This document shows, in pieces, positions 9,890 to 16,900 of a stretch of 36,507 nucleotides of DNA (position 1 is the first letter of the stretch; every line of letters starts with the position of its first letter). The DNA lies in assembly GCA_020249045.1 (NCBI GenBank), contig JADCGK010000229.1, positions 1 through 36,507 of the forward strand, written 5' to 3'. Under the pieces are notes generated by a model. The model had not been told where the DNA came from and ran no database searches. It saw only the letters and a list, made by a program, of their open reading frames with translations. The position numbers were made by a program, and so were the translations under genes. The DNA comes from Azospirillum sp. (GTDB taxonomy: Bacteria; Pseudomonadota; Alphaproteobacteria; CACIAM-22H2).

Positions 9890-11039
9890 TGTGGCCGGTA
9901 TCGTGCTCGCCGGCGGTCTGTCGCGGCGCATGGGCGGCGGCGACAAATGCCTGCGCGATCTGGCGGGCAAACCGATCCTCGCGCATATCCTCGAACGCGC
10001 GACGCCGCAGGTCGGCAAGCTTGCGCTGAACGTCAACGGCGATCCCGCGCGTTTCGCGGCGTTCGGTCTGCCGTGCGTGCCCGACAGCGTCGAAGGCTTC
10101 GCGGGCCCGCTCGCGGGCGTGCTGGCGGGCCTCGATTGGGCGGCCGCGAACGCGCCCGACGCGAAATGGGTCGCGAGCTTCGCGTCCGACGCGCCGTTCC
10201 TGCCGACAGACTTGGTCGCGCGGCTGCGCGAGGCGGCGGCGCGCGAAGGCGCGGACATGGCGAGCGTGGCGAGTGCCGGCCAGACGCATCCGGTATTCGG
10301 TCTGTGGCCGGTCTCGTTGCGCGAGCAATTGCGCCATGCGTTGACGCAGGAAAAGATCTTCAAGGTCGATCTGTGGACCGCGCGCTATCGGCTCGCGGTC
10401 GTGGATTTTCCCGTCGGCGAGATCGACCCGTTCTTCAACGCCAACGCGCCCGAGGATTTGGCGCGCGCGCTGATGCATCTGGGCGCCGTGCCGCCCGTCG
10501 CCAAGGACGAGAAATTCCCCGTCGGTCTGTTCGTCCGCTCGGCGCCGCCGAAGACGCAATGGGGCGAAACCCAGTGGACGCCGCATTCGGTGATCGCGGG
10601 CGGCGCGCCGCTCGAACCGTGGAGCAAGGTCCGCGAAGAAGGCGAGACGACCGTCTGGTTCGCGGGCAACCACGTGCTCGAACTCTTCGTGGCCGAAACG
10701 ATCATGTACAAAATGAATCTCGAGCAATACGAGCCCGGGATCTACGTCGTGCTGCGGCGCGATCCTTCGCTGCCGCCACCGGGCATCGTCGTGCGCCACG
10801 TGAGCGCGTCGCCGGGGGAGGGCGAGGCGTTTTCCGTCGACGGCGAACACATCGTCGCCAAAGTGGCCCTGCCGCCCGAGATCGGCGCGTGGCTGGCCGA
10901 CTACATCACCGCCTATCACGTCGAGGAAACGTTCAAGAAACGCAAGCGCAGCAAGATCGATCCGCGCAAAGGCTTCGGGAAGGGCGCGGGCTCGAACGAT
11001 TACGGCGCGTCCTTCGCCCAGAAGGAGAACCAGTCGTGA
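9879..11039 (+). CDS. MobA-type guanylyltransferase fused to DUF3305
   Basis: This single 386-residue frame holds two domains. Residues 1 to about 200 are a MobA guanylyltransferase, which attaches GMP to molybdopterin to make the MGD cofactor. The nucleotide-binding signature is [16 protein letters not shown] (about 10-25), with the metal-binding FASDAPFLP (101-109) and the C-terminal NANAPEDL. Residues about 212-350 match DUF3305 ([45 protein letters not shown]), normally a separate FDH-linked protein. A basic tail ([15 protein letters not shown]) follows. No stop or plausible internal start separates the halves. The next gene starts at GTG overlapping this stop. A dedicated MGD delivery role for FDH is inferred. 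Confidence 0.9.
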   Translation: MTNDVAGIVLAGGLSRRMGGGDKCLRDLAGKPILAHILERATPQVGKLALNVNGDPARFAAFGLPCVPDSVEGFAGPLAGVLAGLDWAAANAPDAKWVASFASDAPFLPTDLVARLREAAAREGADMASVASAGQTHPVFGLWPVSLREQLRHALTQEKIFKVDLWTARYRLAVVDFPVGEIDPFFNANAPEDLARALMHLGAVPPVAKDEKFPVGLFVRSAPPKTQWGETQWTPHSVIAGGAPLEPWSKVREEGETTVWFAGNHVLELFVAETIMYKMNLEQYEPGIYVVLRRDPSLPPPGIVVRHVSASPGEGEAFSVDGEHIVAKVALPPEIGAWLADYITAYHVEETFKKRKRSKIDPRKGFGKGAGSNDYGASFAQKENQS

Positions 11040-11623
11040 GCCGCGAGGGCGAATCCCGACTGGGCCGTTGGGCGCGGTTGAAGGCCGAGGCGCGGGCGGC
11101 CGAGCGCGAAGTGCCGCGCGAAGAAAAGCCGGTCGCGCCGATCGCGGCGGTTCCGCCGCCGACCGAGGCGGCGGTGGTCGCGCCGCCCGCCGGCGTGGAT
11201 GCCGCCCCGGCGGCGGCTGAGACCGAACGCGACAAGGCGCCCGAACTGCCGCCCCTCGAAACGCTGACCGAGAAGTCCGATTTCTCTTTGTTCATGCGCG
11301 GCGGCGTTCCCGACGACGCGCGCAAAGCGGCGTTGCGGAAATTGTGGTCGGTCGATTCCCATTTCGCGCAGATCGACATTTCCGAGTGCCATTCGATCGA
11401 CTTCAACGCCGTGCCGACATTCCCCGAGGGTTTGAAGAACACCATCTATCGCGTCGGTTCGGGCATGGTGGAAGCGATCGAGGAGATCGAACGCCTGGAA
11501 CGCGAAGCCGCCGAGAAGGCGCAACTCGCCGCGGCCGGGTCCGATTCGAAGTCGAGCGACGCCGATTCGGCTGAAGATGGACCGGAATCGCCCGCATCCC
11601 CGTCGCCGCCGGCGAAAGCCTGA
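11036..11623 (+). CDS. DUF3306 protein
   Basis: This 195-residue protein starts at a GTG that overlaps the stop of the upstream gene (GTGA) and is preceded by a good AAGGAG site. The N-terminal [13 protein letters not shown] is the typical start of DUF3306 proteins. The conserved core is [31 protein letters not shown] (quoted in parts: SDFSLFM and ALRKLW are the key elements). A Pro/Ala-rich linker lies between the N-terminus and the core, and the C-terminus is acidic and low-complexity. DUF3306 genes regularly follow DUF3305 in FDH loci; biochemical function is unknown. It probably assists FDH assembly. Confidence 0.88.
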   Translation: MSREGESRLGRWARLKAEARAAEREVPREEKPVAPIAAVPPPTEAAVVAPPAGVDAAPAAAETERDKAPELPPLETLTEKSDFSLFMRGGVPDDARKAALRKLWSVDSHFAQIDISECHSIDFNAVPTFPEGLKNTIYRVGSGMVEAIEEIERLEREAAEKAQLAAAGSDSKSSDADSAEDGPESPASPSPPAKA

Positions 11624-11707
11624 CGCCGCGCGCCCGCCAAAAAGCCCCGATTTGTATGCCCAAAAAACGTGCTGCACTGCGGAAGTAGCGGAGTACGCCG
11701 GAATTGC

Positions 11708-11737
11708 TTGACGCGCGCGCCGCCAACTTGCTTTACT
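11708..11737 (+). promoter_or_regulatory. Sigma-70-like promoter before the HTH-TorD and FDH genes
   Basis: TTGACG (11708-11713) and TTTACT (11732-11737) are spaced by 18 bases in the 251-bp, locally AT-richer interval between the DUF3306 gene and the HTH-TorD gene. The -35 is close to consensus and the -10 is moderate. The interval also contains an inverted repeat overlapping the -10; nothing else convincing was seen in it. Confidence 0.45.
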
Positions 11738-11743
11738 AAGTTG
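11724..11743. promoter_or_regulatory. 20-bp inverted repeat, candidate operator
   Basis: CAACTT (11724-11729) and AAGTTG (11738-11743) are perfect inverted halves around an 8-bp centre. The centre includes the proposed -10 hexamer, which is the expected position for a repressor site. The closest DNA-binding gene is the HTH-TorD fusion that starts 131 bp downstream, so autoregulation is suggested but not shown. Confidence 0.5.
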
Positions 11744-11874
11744 TTGGTGAGGCCCAATCCCCCTAGAAAATATGGGTTTTTCGCCAACATCGATCCATCG
11801 CCAAGTAAAAAACGACCCCCCGGGATGCGCCTGTTTTCGATCGACCCCACCAATTCGTTTGTAAGGGCCGCGGC

Positions 11875-12717
11875 ATGAACGCCGACGCGTCGCTGCAAGC
11901 ATTGGAGCGCGCCGTGGAACTGGCCGGTGGCCAGTCGGCGCTGGCGCGCGCGATCGGCAAGTCGCAAAGCCATATCTGGCACTGGTTGAAGGTGGCCAAG
12001 CGAGTTCCGGCCGAAGCGGCGGTGGCGATCGAAAAGGCGACCGGCATCCCGCGCCGCGAATTGCGGCCCGACCTTTACGCGCAAAGCGACGACATGACCT
12101 CCCCGAAGATGGAAAACGAGCAGAGCGCCGCCGAGATCGCCGACGAGGATATGCTGCGCGCGCAGCTTTACGCGCTGCTGGGTGAATTGCTGGCCGACAT
12201 TCCGACGGCGCAGACTCTGGCGCGGGTGGGCGAATTGTCGGGCGATCCGGCGACCGAACTCGGCGAATCGGTCAACGCGCTCGCCGCCGTCGCGCGGAAG
12301 ACGACCGCCCAACAGGCGTCGGACGAATATCACGATCTTTTCATCGGCGTGGCCGCGGGCGAGTTGCAGCCTTACGCGTCGGTTTATCTGACCGGCTTCC
12401 TGCACGAGAAGCCGCTTGCCGATCTGCGCGGCACGATGGGCGAGTTGGGCATCGCGCGCGCGGCCAAGCGCGCCGAACCCGAGGACCACATCGCTTCGTT
12501 GTGCGAAATGATGGCGGGCTTGATCGTCGGCGGCTTCGGCGCGCCGGCCGATCTCAAGACTCAGCGCGAATTCTTCGACCGGCACCTCGCCCCGTGGGCG
12601 GGCCGGTTCTTCGAGGATCTGGCCGCGGCGAAGGCCGCGCGCCTCTACATGCCGGTGGGACGCATCGGCAAATTGTTTTTGGAGATCGAACGCGAAGCCT
12701 TCGCGATGGACGCGTGA
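11875..12717 (+). CDS. YdaS/Cro-like DNA-binding domain fused to a TorD/DmsD-family chaperone
   Basis: This 280-residue protein has two parts. Residues about 5-65 form a YdaS/Cro-type helix-turn-helix: AVELAGGQSALARAIGKSQ, then HIWHWLK, and IEKATGIPRRELRPDLYA. After an acidic linker, residues about 92-280 match TorD/DmsD/NarJ chaperones, which bind Tat signal peptides and unfolded molybdoenzymes. EYHDLFIG (151-158), PYASVYLTGF, and the hallmark EPEDHIASLCEMM (201 onward) are visible. A GTAAGG ribosome site lies 8 bases before the ATG. An internal ATG at 12094 could give a chaperone-only form but lacks a clear ribosome site. It lies directly upstream of the Tat mini-protein and fdhA, so FDH is the likely client. 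Coupling of folding to transcription is inference. Confidence 0.88.
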   Translation: MNADASLQALERAVELAGGQSALARAIGKSQSHIWHWLKVAKRVPAEAAVAIEKATGIPRRELRPDLYAQSDDMTSPKMENEQSAAEIADEDMLRAQLYALLGELLADIPTAQTLARVGELSGDPATELGESVNALAAVARKTTAQQASDEYHDLFIGVAAGELQPYASVYLTGFLHEKPLADLRGTMGELGIARAAKRAEPEDHIASLCEMMAGLIVGGFGAPADLKTQREFFDRHLAPWAGRFFEDLAAAKAARLYMPVGRIGKLFLEIEREAFAMDA

Positions 12718-12761
12718 GGGCGGAGCGGAACGGCAATCCGGGAGAGGAAGAGGGCTCGAAC

Positions 12762-12953
12762 ATGGACAAGAACCCCGAAACGAAGGCGGCCAGCCGCCGC
12801 GACTTCTTCAAGAAGACGGGCCTCGGCGTCGCCGTCGCGGCCGGTGCGGCGGGTGCCGCGCCGGGTGCGGCGAAGGCGAGCGCGCCCGCGGCCGATGCCG
12901 CCGGCTACGCCGAGACGGCGCACGTGAAGACCTATTACGAGCTCGCGAAGTAA
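12762..12953 (+). CDS. Small Tat-signal protein of FDH loci
   Basis: This 63-residue protein has a twin-arginine motif SRRDFFKKTGLG (R12, R13), followed by an Ala/Gly-rich hydrophobic stretch and a short hydrophilic tail ending HVKTYYELAK. It matches the small 'formate dehydrogenase region TAT target' proteins that precede FDH catalytic genes. A GGGAGAGGAAGAGG stretch upstream supplies the ribosome site. It ends 13 bases before fdhA, so it is co-translated with it. Function is unknown. It might be a Tat escort or a small extra subunit. Confidence 0.85.
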   Translation: MDKNPETKAASRRDFFKKTGLGVAVAAGAAGAAPGAAKASAPAADAAGYAETAHVKTYYELAK

Positions 12954-12966
12954 GGGAGGCGAGAGC

Positions 12967-15909
12967 ATGTTGACCAAGAAATCCGCCAGCACGGCCGCCA
13001 AGGGCGGTCTTGCCAAGGCGCTCGCGGGCGCCTCGGGTGCCGCGATCGACCGCCGCGCGTTCCTGCGTCGGTCGGGCCTCGCCGTCGGCGGCGTCGCCGC
13101 CGCCGCTTCGCTGAAGCTCGGCACGGTCGAAGCCGCGGGCCGCATGGGTCCGCCGACGAACGCGCCGATCACGCGCGTCAAGAACATGTGCACGCACTGC
13201 TCGGTCGGTTGCACCGTCACCGCCGAGGTGCAGAACGGCGTGTGGACCGGTCAGGAGCCGTCCTTCGAATCGCCGATCAACCTGGGCGCGCACTGCGCCA
13301 AGGGTGCCGCGATCCGCGAGTTGGTCCACGGCGACCGTCGCTTGAAGTATCCGATGAAGCTGCAGAACGGCCGCTGGGTCCGCATGACCTGGGACCAGGC
13401 CGTCAACGAAGTCGGCGATCGCCTGCTCAAGATCCGCGAAACCAGCGGTCCGGACTCGGTCTACTGGCTCGGCTCGGCGAAGTTCACCAACGAGAGCGCG
13501 TATCTTAACCGCAAGTTCGCGGCCTTCTGGGGTACGAACAACATCGACCATCAGGCGCGCATCTGCCACTCGACGACGGTCGCCGGCGTGGCGCAGTCGT
13601 GGGGTTACGGCGCGCAGACCAACTCCTACAACGACATCCAGAAGTCGCGCTCGATCTTCCTGATCGGCGGCAACCCCGCCGAAGCGCATCCGGTGTCGTT
13701 GCTGCACGTCCTGCGCGGCAAGGAGCAGAACCAAGCGCCGATGATCGTGTGCGATCCGCGCTTCACGCGCACGGCCGCGCACGCGACCGAGCACGTGCGC
13801 CTGCGCCCGGGCACGGACATTCCGCTGATCTGGGGCATTCTGTGGCATGCGTTCCAGAACGGCTGGACGGACGAAGACTTCGTCAAGCGCCGCGTCTACG
13901 GTTGGGAGCAGGTCAAGGCCGAAGTCGCCAAGTATCCGCCGGAGGAAGTCGAGCGCATCACCGGCGTTCCGGGCGCGCAGCTGCGCCGCGTGGCGCAGAC
14001 GCTGTGGAACAACCGTCCCTTCACCGTGATTTGGTGCATGGGCGGCACGCAGCATACGGTTGGCTCGGCCAACGTCCGCGCCTACTGCATCCTGAACATG
14101 AACTACGGCACGATCGGCGTTTCGGGCGGCGGCACGAACATCTTCCGCGGCCACTGCAACGTGCAGGGTGCGACCGATCTCGGCCTCGACGTTCTGAACC
14201 TGCCGAACTACTACGGCCTGACCGAGCAAGCGTGGCGCCACTTCGCCCGCGGCTGGGGCGTGTCGTACGAGTACATGCTCGGCCGGTTCAAGTCGAAGGC
14301 CCTGATGGAGATGCCTGGCACGCCGCAGTCGCGCTGGCATGACCTCGTGTTGGAGAACAAGGCCAACATCCAGGGCCAGACCGAAAACGTGAAGGGCATG
14401 GTGTTCTGGGGCCACGGCGCCAACACCCAGACCCGCGGTCCGGACGGCAAGAAGGCGATGGAGAAGGTCGATACGCTCGTCGTCATCGACCCGCATCCGG
14501 TGCAGATCCCGGTCATGGCGGCCGAACGCAAGGACGGCGTCTACCTGCTGCCGGCTTGCACCTCGCTCGAAATGGACGGCAGCCGGACGGCGTCGAACCG
14601 CTCGCTGCAGTGGGGCTACAAGGTCGTCGATCCGATCTTCGAATCGAAGAACGATCTCGAGATCATGTACCTCTTCGCCCGCAAGTTCGGCTTCGCGGAT
14701 GAGATGTTCAAGAACATCAAGGTCGACGGCAACAAGCCGCTCGCCGAAGACGTTCTGCGCGAGATCAACCGGACCTGCTTCACCGCCGGCTACTCGGGCC
14801 AGAGCCCCGAGCGTCTGAAGGCGCACATGGCCAACCAGGAGGTCTTCGACAAGACCAACCTGAAGGCTCTGCGCGCCATTCCGGCGCGCGACGGCATGGC
14901 CGAGATCAAGGCGGGCGAGTTCTACGGTCTGCCCTGGCCGTGCTGGGGCAAGCCCGAGCACCGTCACACCGGCACACACATCCTGTACGACATGTCCACG
15001 CCGGTCGCCGAAGGCGGCGGTTCGTTCCGCGCGCTGTTCGGCGCCGAGTTCCAAGGCCAGTCGCTGCTGGCCGACGGGCTCTACCCGAAGGGCGCCGAGA
15101 TCAAGGACGGTCACCCGCACTTCACCTACGGGATGCTCAAGCGTCTGGGTTGGGACAAGGACCTGACCGAGGCCGAGCGCAACGAGGTCGAGGAGATCGG
15201 GCGGATGGTGTTCGGCGGCAACGTCGACAACGTCACCTGGAACTTCGACACGTCGGGCGGCATCATCCGCGTCGCCATCGCGCATGGTTGCAACCCGAAG
15301 GGCAACGGCCGCGCCCGCGCCCATGTGTGGAACTTCCCCGATCCGGTGCCGACGCACCGCGAACCGCTGTACTCGCCGGACCGCCAGATGGTGGCGAAGT
15401 ATCCGACCTATACGGACCGGATGCTCCATCGCGTGCCGACGCTCTTCAAGTCGATCCAGGACAAGGCGATCGAGAACAACGTCGACCGGCGTTTCCCGAT
15501 CGTGCTGACTTCGGGCCGACTGGTCGAGTACGAGGGCGGCGGCGACGAAACCCGCTCGAACAAGTGGCTTGCCGAACTCCAGCAGGTCTCGTTCGTCGAG
15601 ATCAATCCGGCCGACGCGCGCCGGATCGGCGTCAAGAACAACGACGACGTCTGGCTGTTCGGGCCGGAGAACAACGCCAAGATCAAGATCAAGGCGCTGG
15701 TCACCGAGCGCGTGGGCCGCGGCGTCGCGTGGATGCCGTTCCACTTCGCGGGTCACTGGATGGGCAAGGACATGCGCTCGTCCTACCCGCAAGGCACCGA
15801 CCCCATCGTGCTGGGCGAAGCCGTGAACACCGCGACGACCTACGGCTACGACCCGGTCACGCAAATGCAGGAAACCAAGACCACCTTGTGCCGTATCGAG
15901 AAGGCCTAA
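12967..15909 (+). CDS. fdhA: Formate dehydrogenase catalytic (alpha) subunit
   Basis: This 980-residue Mo/W-bis-MGD enzyme oxidises formate to CO2. A Tat motif DRRAFLRRSG (R29, R30) shows export of the folded enzyme. A 4Fe-4S site is formed by C75, C78, C82 and C110. The metal ligand is C200 in HQARICHSTTVAG, followed by the conserved H201; the codon is TGC, so this is a cysteine, not a selenocysteine, enzyme. The late region AHGCNPKGNGRARAHVWNF and the C-terminal molybdopterin-binding domain (LTSGRLVEYEGGGDETRSN, shown in its key residues) are typical. Length is normal for membrane-attached FDHs. A GGGAGGCGAGAG site precedes the ATG. fdhB follows after 19 bases. Confidence 0.97.
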   Translation: MLTKKSASTAAKGGLAKALAGASGAAIDRRAFLRRSGLAVGGVAAAASLKLGTVEAAGRMGPPTNAPITRVKNMCTHCSVGCTVTAEVQNGVWTGQEPSFESPINLGAHCAKGAAIRELVHGDRRLKYPMKLQNGRWVRMTWDQAVNEVGDRLLKIRETSGPDSVYWLGSAKFTNESAYLNRKFAAFWGTNNIDHQARICHSTTVAGVAQSWGYGAQTNSYNDIQKSRSIFLIGGNPAEAHPVSLLHVLRGKEQNQAPMIVCDPRFTRTAAHATEHVRLRPGTDIPLIWGILWHAFQNGWTDEDFVKRRVYGWEQVKAEVAKYPPEEVERITGVPGAQLRRVAQTLWNNRPFTVIWCMGGTQHTVGSANVRAYCILNMNYGTIGVSGGGTNIFRGHCNVQGATDLGLDVLNLPNYYGLTEQAWRHFARGWGVSYEYMLGRFKSKALMEMPGTPQSRWHDLVLENKANIQGQTENVKGMVFWGHGANTQTRGPDGKKAMEKVDTLVVIDPHPVQIPVMAAERKDGVYLLPACTSLEMDGSRTASNRSLQWGYKVVDPIFESKNDLEIMYLFARKFGFADEMFKNIKVDGNKPLAEDVLREINRTCFTAGYSGQSPERLKAHMANQEVFDKTNLKALRAIPARDGMAEIKAGEFYGLPWPCWGKPEHRHTGTHILYDMSTPVAEGGGSFRALFGAEFQGQSLLADGLYPKGAEIKDGHPHFTYGMLKRLGWDKDLTEAERNEVEEIGRMVFGGNVDNVTWNFDTSGGIIRVAIAHGCNPKGNGRARAHVWNFPDPVPTHREPLYSPDRQMVAKYPTYTDRMLHRVPTLFKSIQDKAIENNVDRRFPIVLTSGRLVEYEGGGDETRSNKWLAELQQVSFVEINPADARRIGVKNNDDVWLFGPENNAKIKIKALVTERVGRGVAWMPFHFAGHWMGKDMRSSYPQGTDPIVLGEAVNTATTYGYDPVTQMQETKTTLCRIEKA

Positions 15910-15928
15910 GGGATAGGGAGCGAATCAA

Positions 15929-16525
15929 ATGGCTCGTATGAAGTTCCTCCTCGACGCCGAGCGCTGCATCGAATGCAACGCCTGCGTCACCGCGTGCAAA
16001 AACGAACACGAGGTTCCCTGGGGCATCAACCGCCGGCGCGTCGTCACGCTGAACGACGGCAAGCCGGGTGAACGGTCGATCTCCATGGCGTGCATGCACT
16101 GCTCGGACGCGCCGTGCATGGCCGTCTGCCCGGTCGACTGCTTCTACAAGACCGCCGAAGGCGTGGTCCTGCACTCCAAGGACCTTTGCATCGGTTGCGG
16201 CTACTGCTTCTACGCGTGCCCGTTCGGCGCGCCGCAGTACCCGCAAGCGGGCAATTTCGGCAGCCGCGGCAAGATGGACAAGTGCACCTTCTGCGCGGGC
16301 GGTCCGGAACCCTCGAACACGGCGCAGTCGTTCCAGAAGTACGGCCGCAACCGTCTGGCCGAGGGCAAGTTGCCGCTGTGCGCGGAAATGTGCTCGACCA
16401 AGGCGCTGCTGGCCGGCGACGGCGACGTGATCGCGGGCATCTACCGCGAACGCGTGGTCACGCGCGGCTACGGCTCCGGCGCTTGGGGCTGGGCGACCGC
16501 CTACGGCGACGGCGTCCGGTCCTGA
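15929..16525 (+). CDS. fdhB: Formate dehydrogenase iron-sulfur (beta) subunit
   Basis: This 198-residue protein carries electrons from the catalytic subunit toward the cytochrome b subunit through four 4Fe-4S clusters. Cysteine groups are C13/16/19/23, C55/58/63/67, C87/90/93/97 and C119/122/151/155. Motifs such as CIECNACVTAC and CIGCGYCFYACPFGAPQ are characteristic. No signal peptide is present, so it is expected to be exported with FdhA as a complex. A GGATAGGGAG site precedes the ATG. Unlike E. coli FdnH it has no C-terminal membrane helix. Two strong hairpins follow it before the membrane genes. Confidence 0.96.
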   Translation: MARMKFLLDAERCIECNACVTACKNEHEVPWGINRRRVVTLNDGKPGERSISMACMHCSDAPCMAVCPVDCFYKTAEGVVLHSKDLCIGCGYCFYACPFGAPQYPQAGNFGSRGKMDKCTFCAGGPEPSNTAQSFQKYGRNRLAEGKLPLCAEMCSTKALLAGDGDVIAGIYRERVVTRGYGSGAWGWATAYGDGVRS

Positions 16526-16533
16526 CGGACTGG

Positions 16534-16557
16534 CGGGCTCCGCCGATGCGGAGCCCG
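16534..16557 (+). other. Perfect hairpin after fdhB
   Basis: CGGGCTCCGC and GCGGAGCCCG form a perfect 10-bp stem with a 4-base loop, starting 8 bases after the fdhB stop. No U-tract follows. It may protect the 3' end of the fdhAB message or act with the terminator-like hairpin just downstream. Confidence 0.65.
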
Positions 16558-16565
16558 ATGGGATG

Positions 16566-16594
16566 AAGGTGGCGCATGGGATGCGCCACCTTTT
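16566..16594 (+). terminator. Terminator-like hairpin between fdhB and the membrane genes
   Basis: AAGGTGGCGCAT and ATGCGCCACCTT pair perfectly over 12 bp around a GGG loop, followed by a short TT run then CCC. The weak U-tract suggests partial termination or a processing site. Readthrough would still be needed to express the downstream cytochrome b subunit unless a further promoter exists. Confidence 0.65.
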
Positions 16595-16656
16595 CCCGTA
16601 CCGGCCCAGTACAAACAACAACGCGAGCCCCGAACGGCTCGCAAGGAAACACCGCC

Positions 16657-16860
16657 ATGTCGCAAGGCAATCGTACGATCCTCTGGTTCCTGTTCGGCCT
16701 TCTCCTCGTCACCGCCGTCGGCTTTTCGGCGCGCGACGCGGGCAAGCCCGACGGCCAAAAGGGCAGCTATCTGGGCCGCGAGGTCCGGCAGGATCAGCCC
16801 GTTCCGGCGCCCGCGCGCGATGCGCTCGCCGGTCGCGCCGAAGCCGGCCAGCGTTTCTGA
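16657..16860 (+). CDS. Small single-span membrane protein of the FDH operon
   Basis: This 67-residue protein has an N-terminal hydrophobic helix (about residues 7-24, ILWFLFGLLLVTAVGF) and a hydrophilic tail rich in Gly, Asp and Arg (SYLGREVRQDQPVP). The start is chosen at MSQGNR because an AAGGAA site precedes it; an upstream in-frame ATG would add hairpin-derived sequence. It lies 40 bases before the cytochrome b subunit gene. No family is recognised with confidence. Its place suggests an accessory or assembly subunit of the membrane part of FDH. Confidence 0.75.
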   Translation: MSQGNRTILWFLFGLLLVTAVGFSARDAGKPDGQKGSYLGREVRQDQPVPAPARDALAGRAEAGQRF

Positions 16861-16900
16861 TCCTTCGCGCCCCCCGAACCAAGCCACGGGAGTTTTCCCA

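Noticed and set aside
11624-11874. FNR-type site (TTGAT-N4-ATCAA) in the FDH promoter region
   Set aside because: No sequence close to this consensus was found, although anaerobic control would be reasonable.
13564-13569. Possible selenocysteine in FdhA
   Set aside because: The metal-ligand codon before the conserved histidine is TGC, so no in-frame TGA recoding is needed.
12808-15864. A 1018-residue open frame on the minus strand opposite fdhA
   Set aside because: It is a shadow of the GC-biased fdhA codons, is rich in Arg, Ala, Val and Asp, shows no domain, and lacks a ribosome site.
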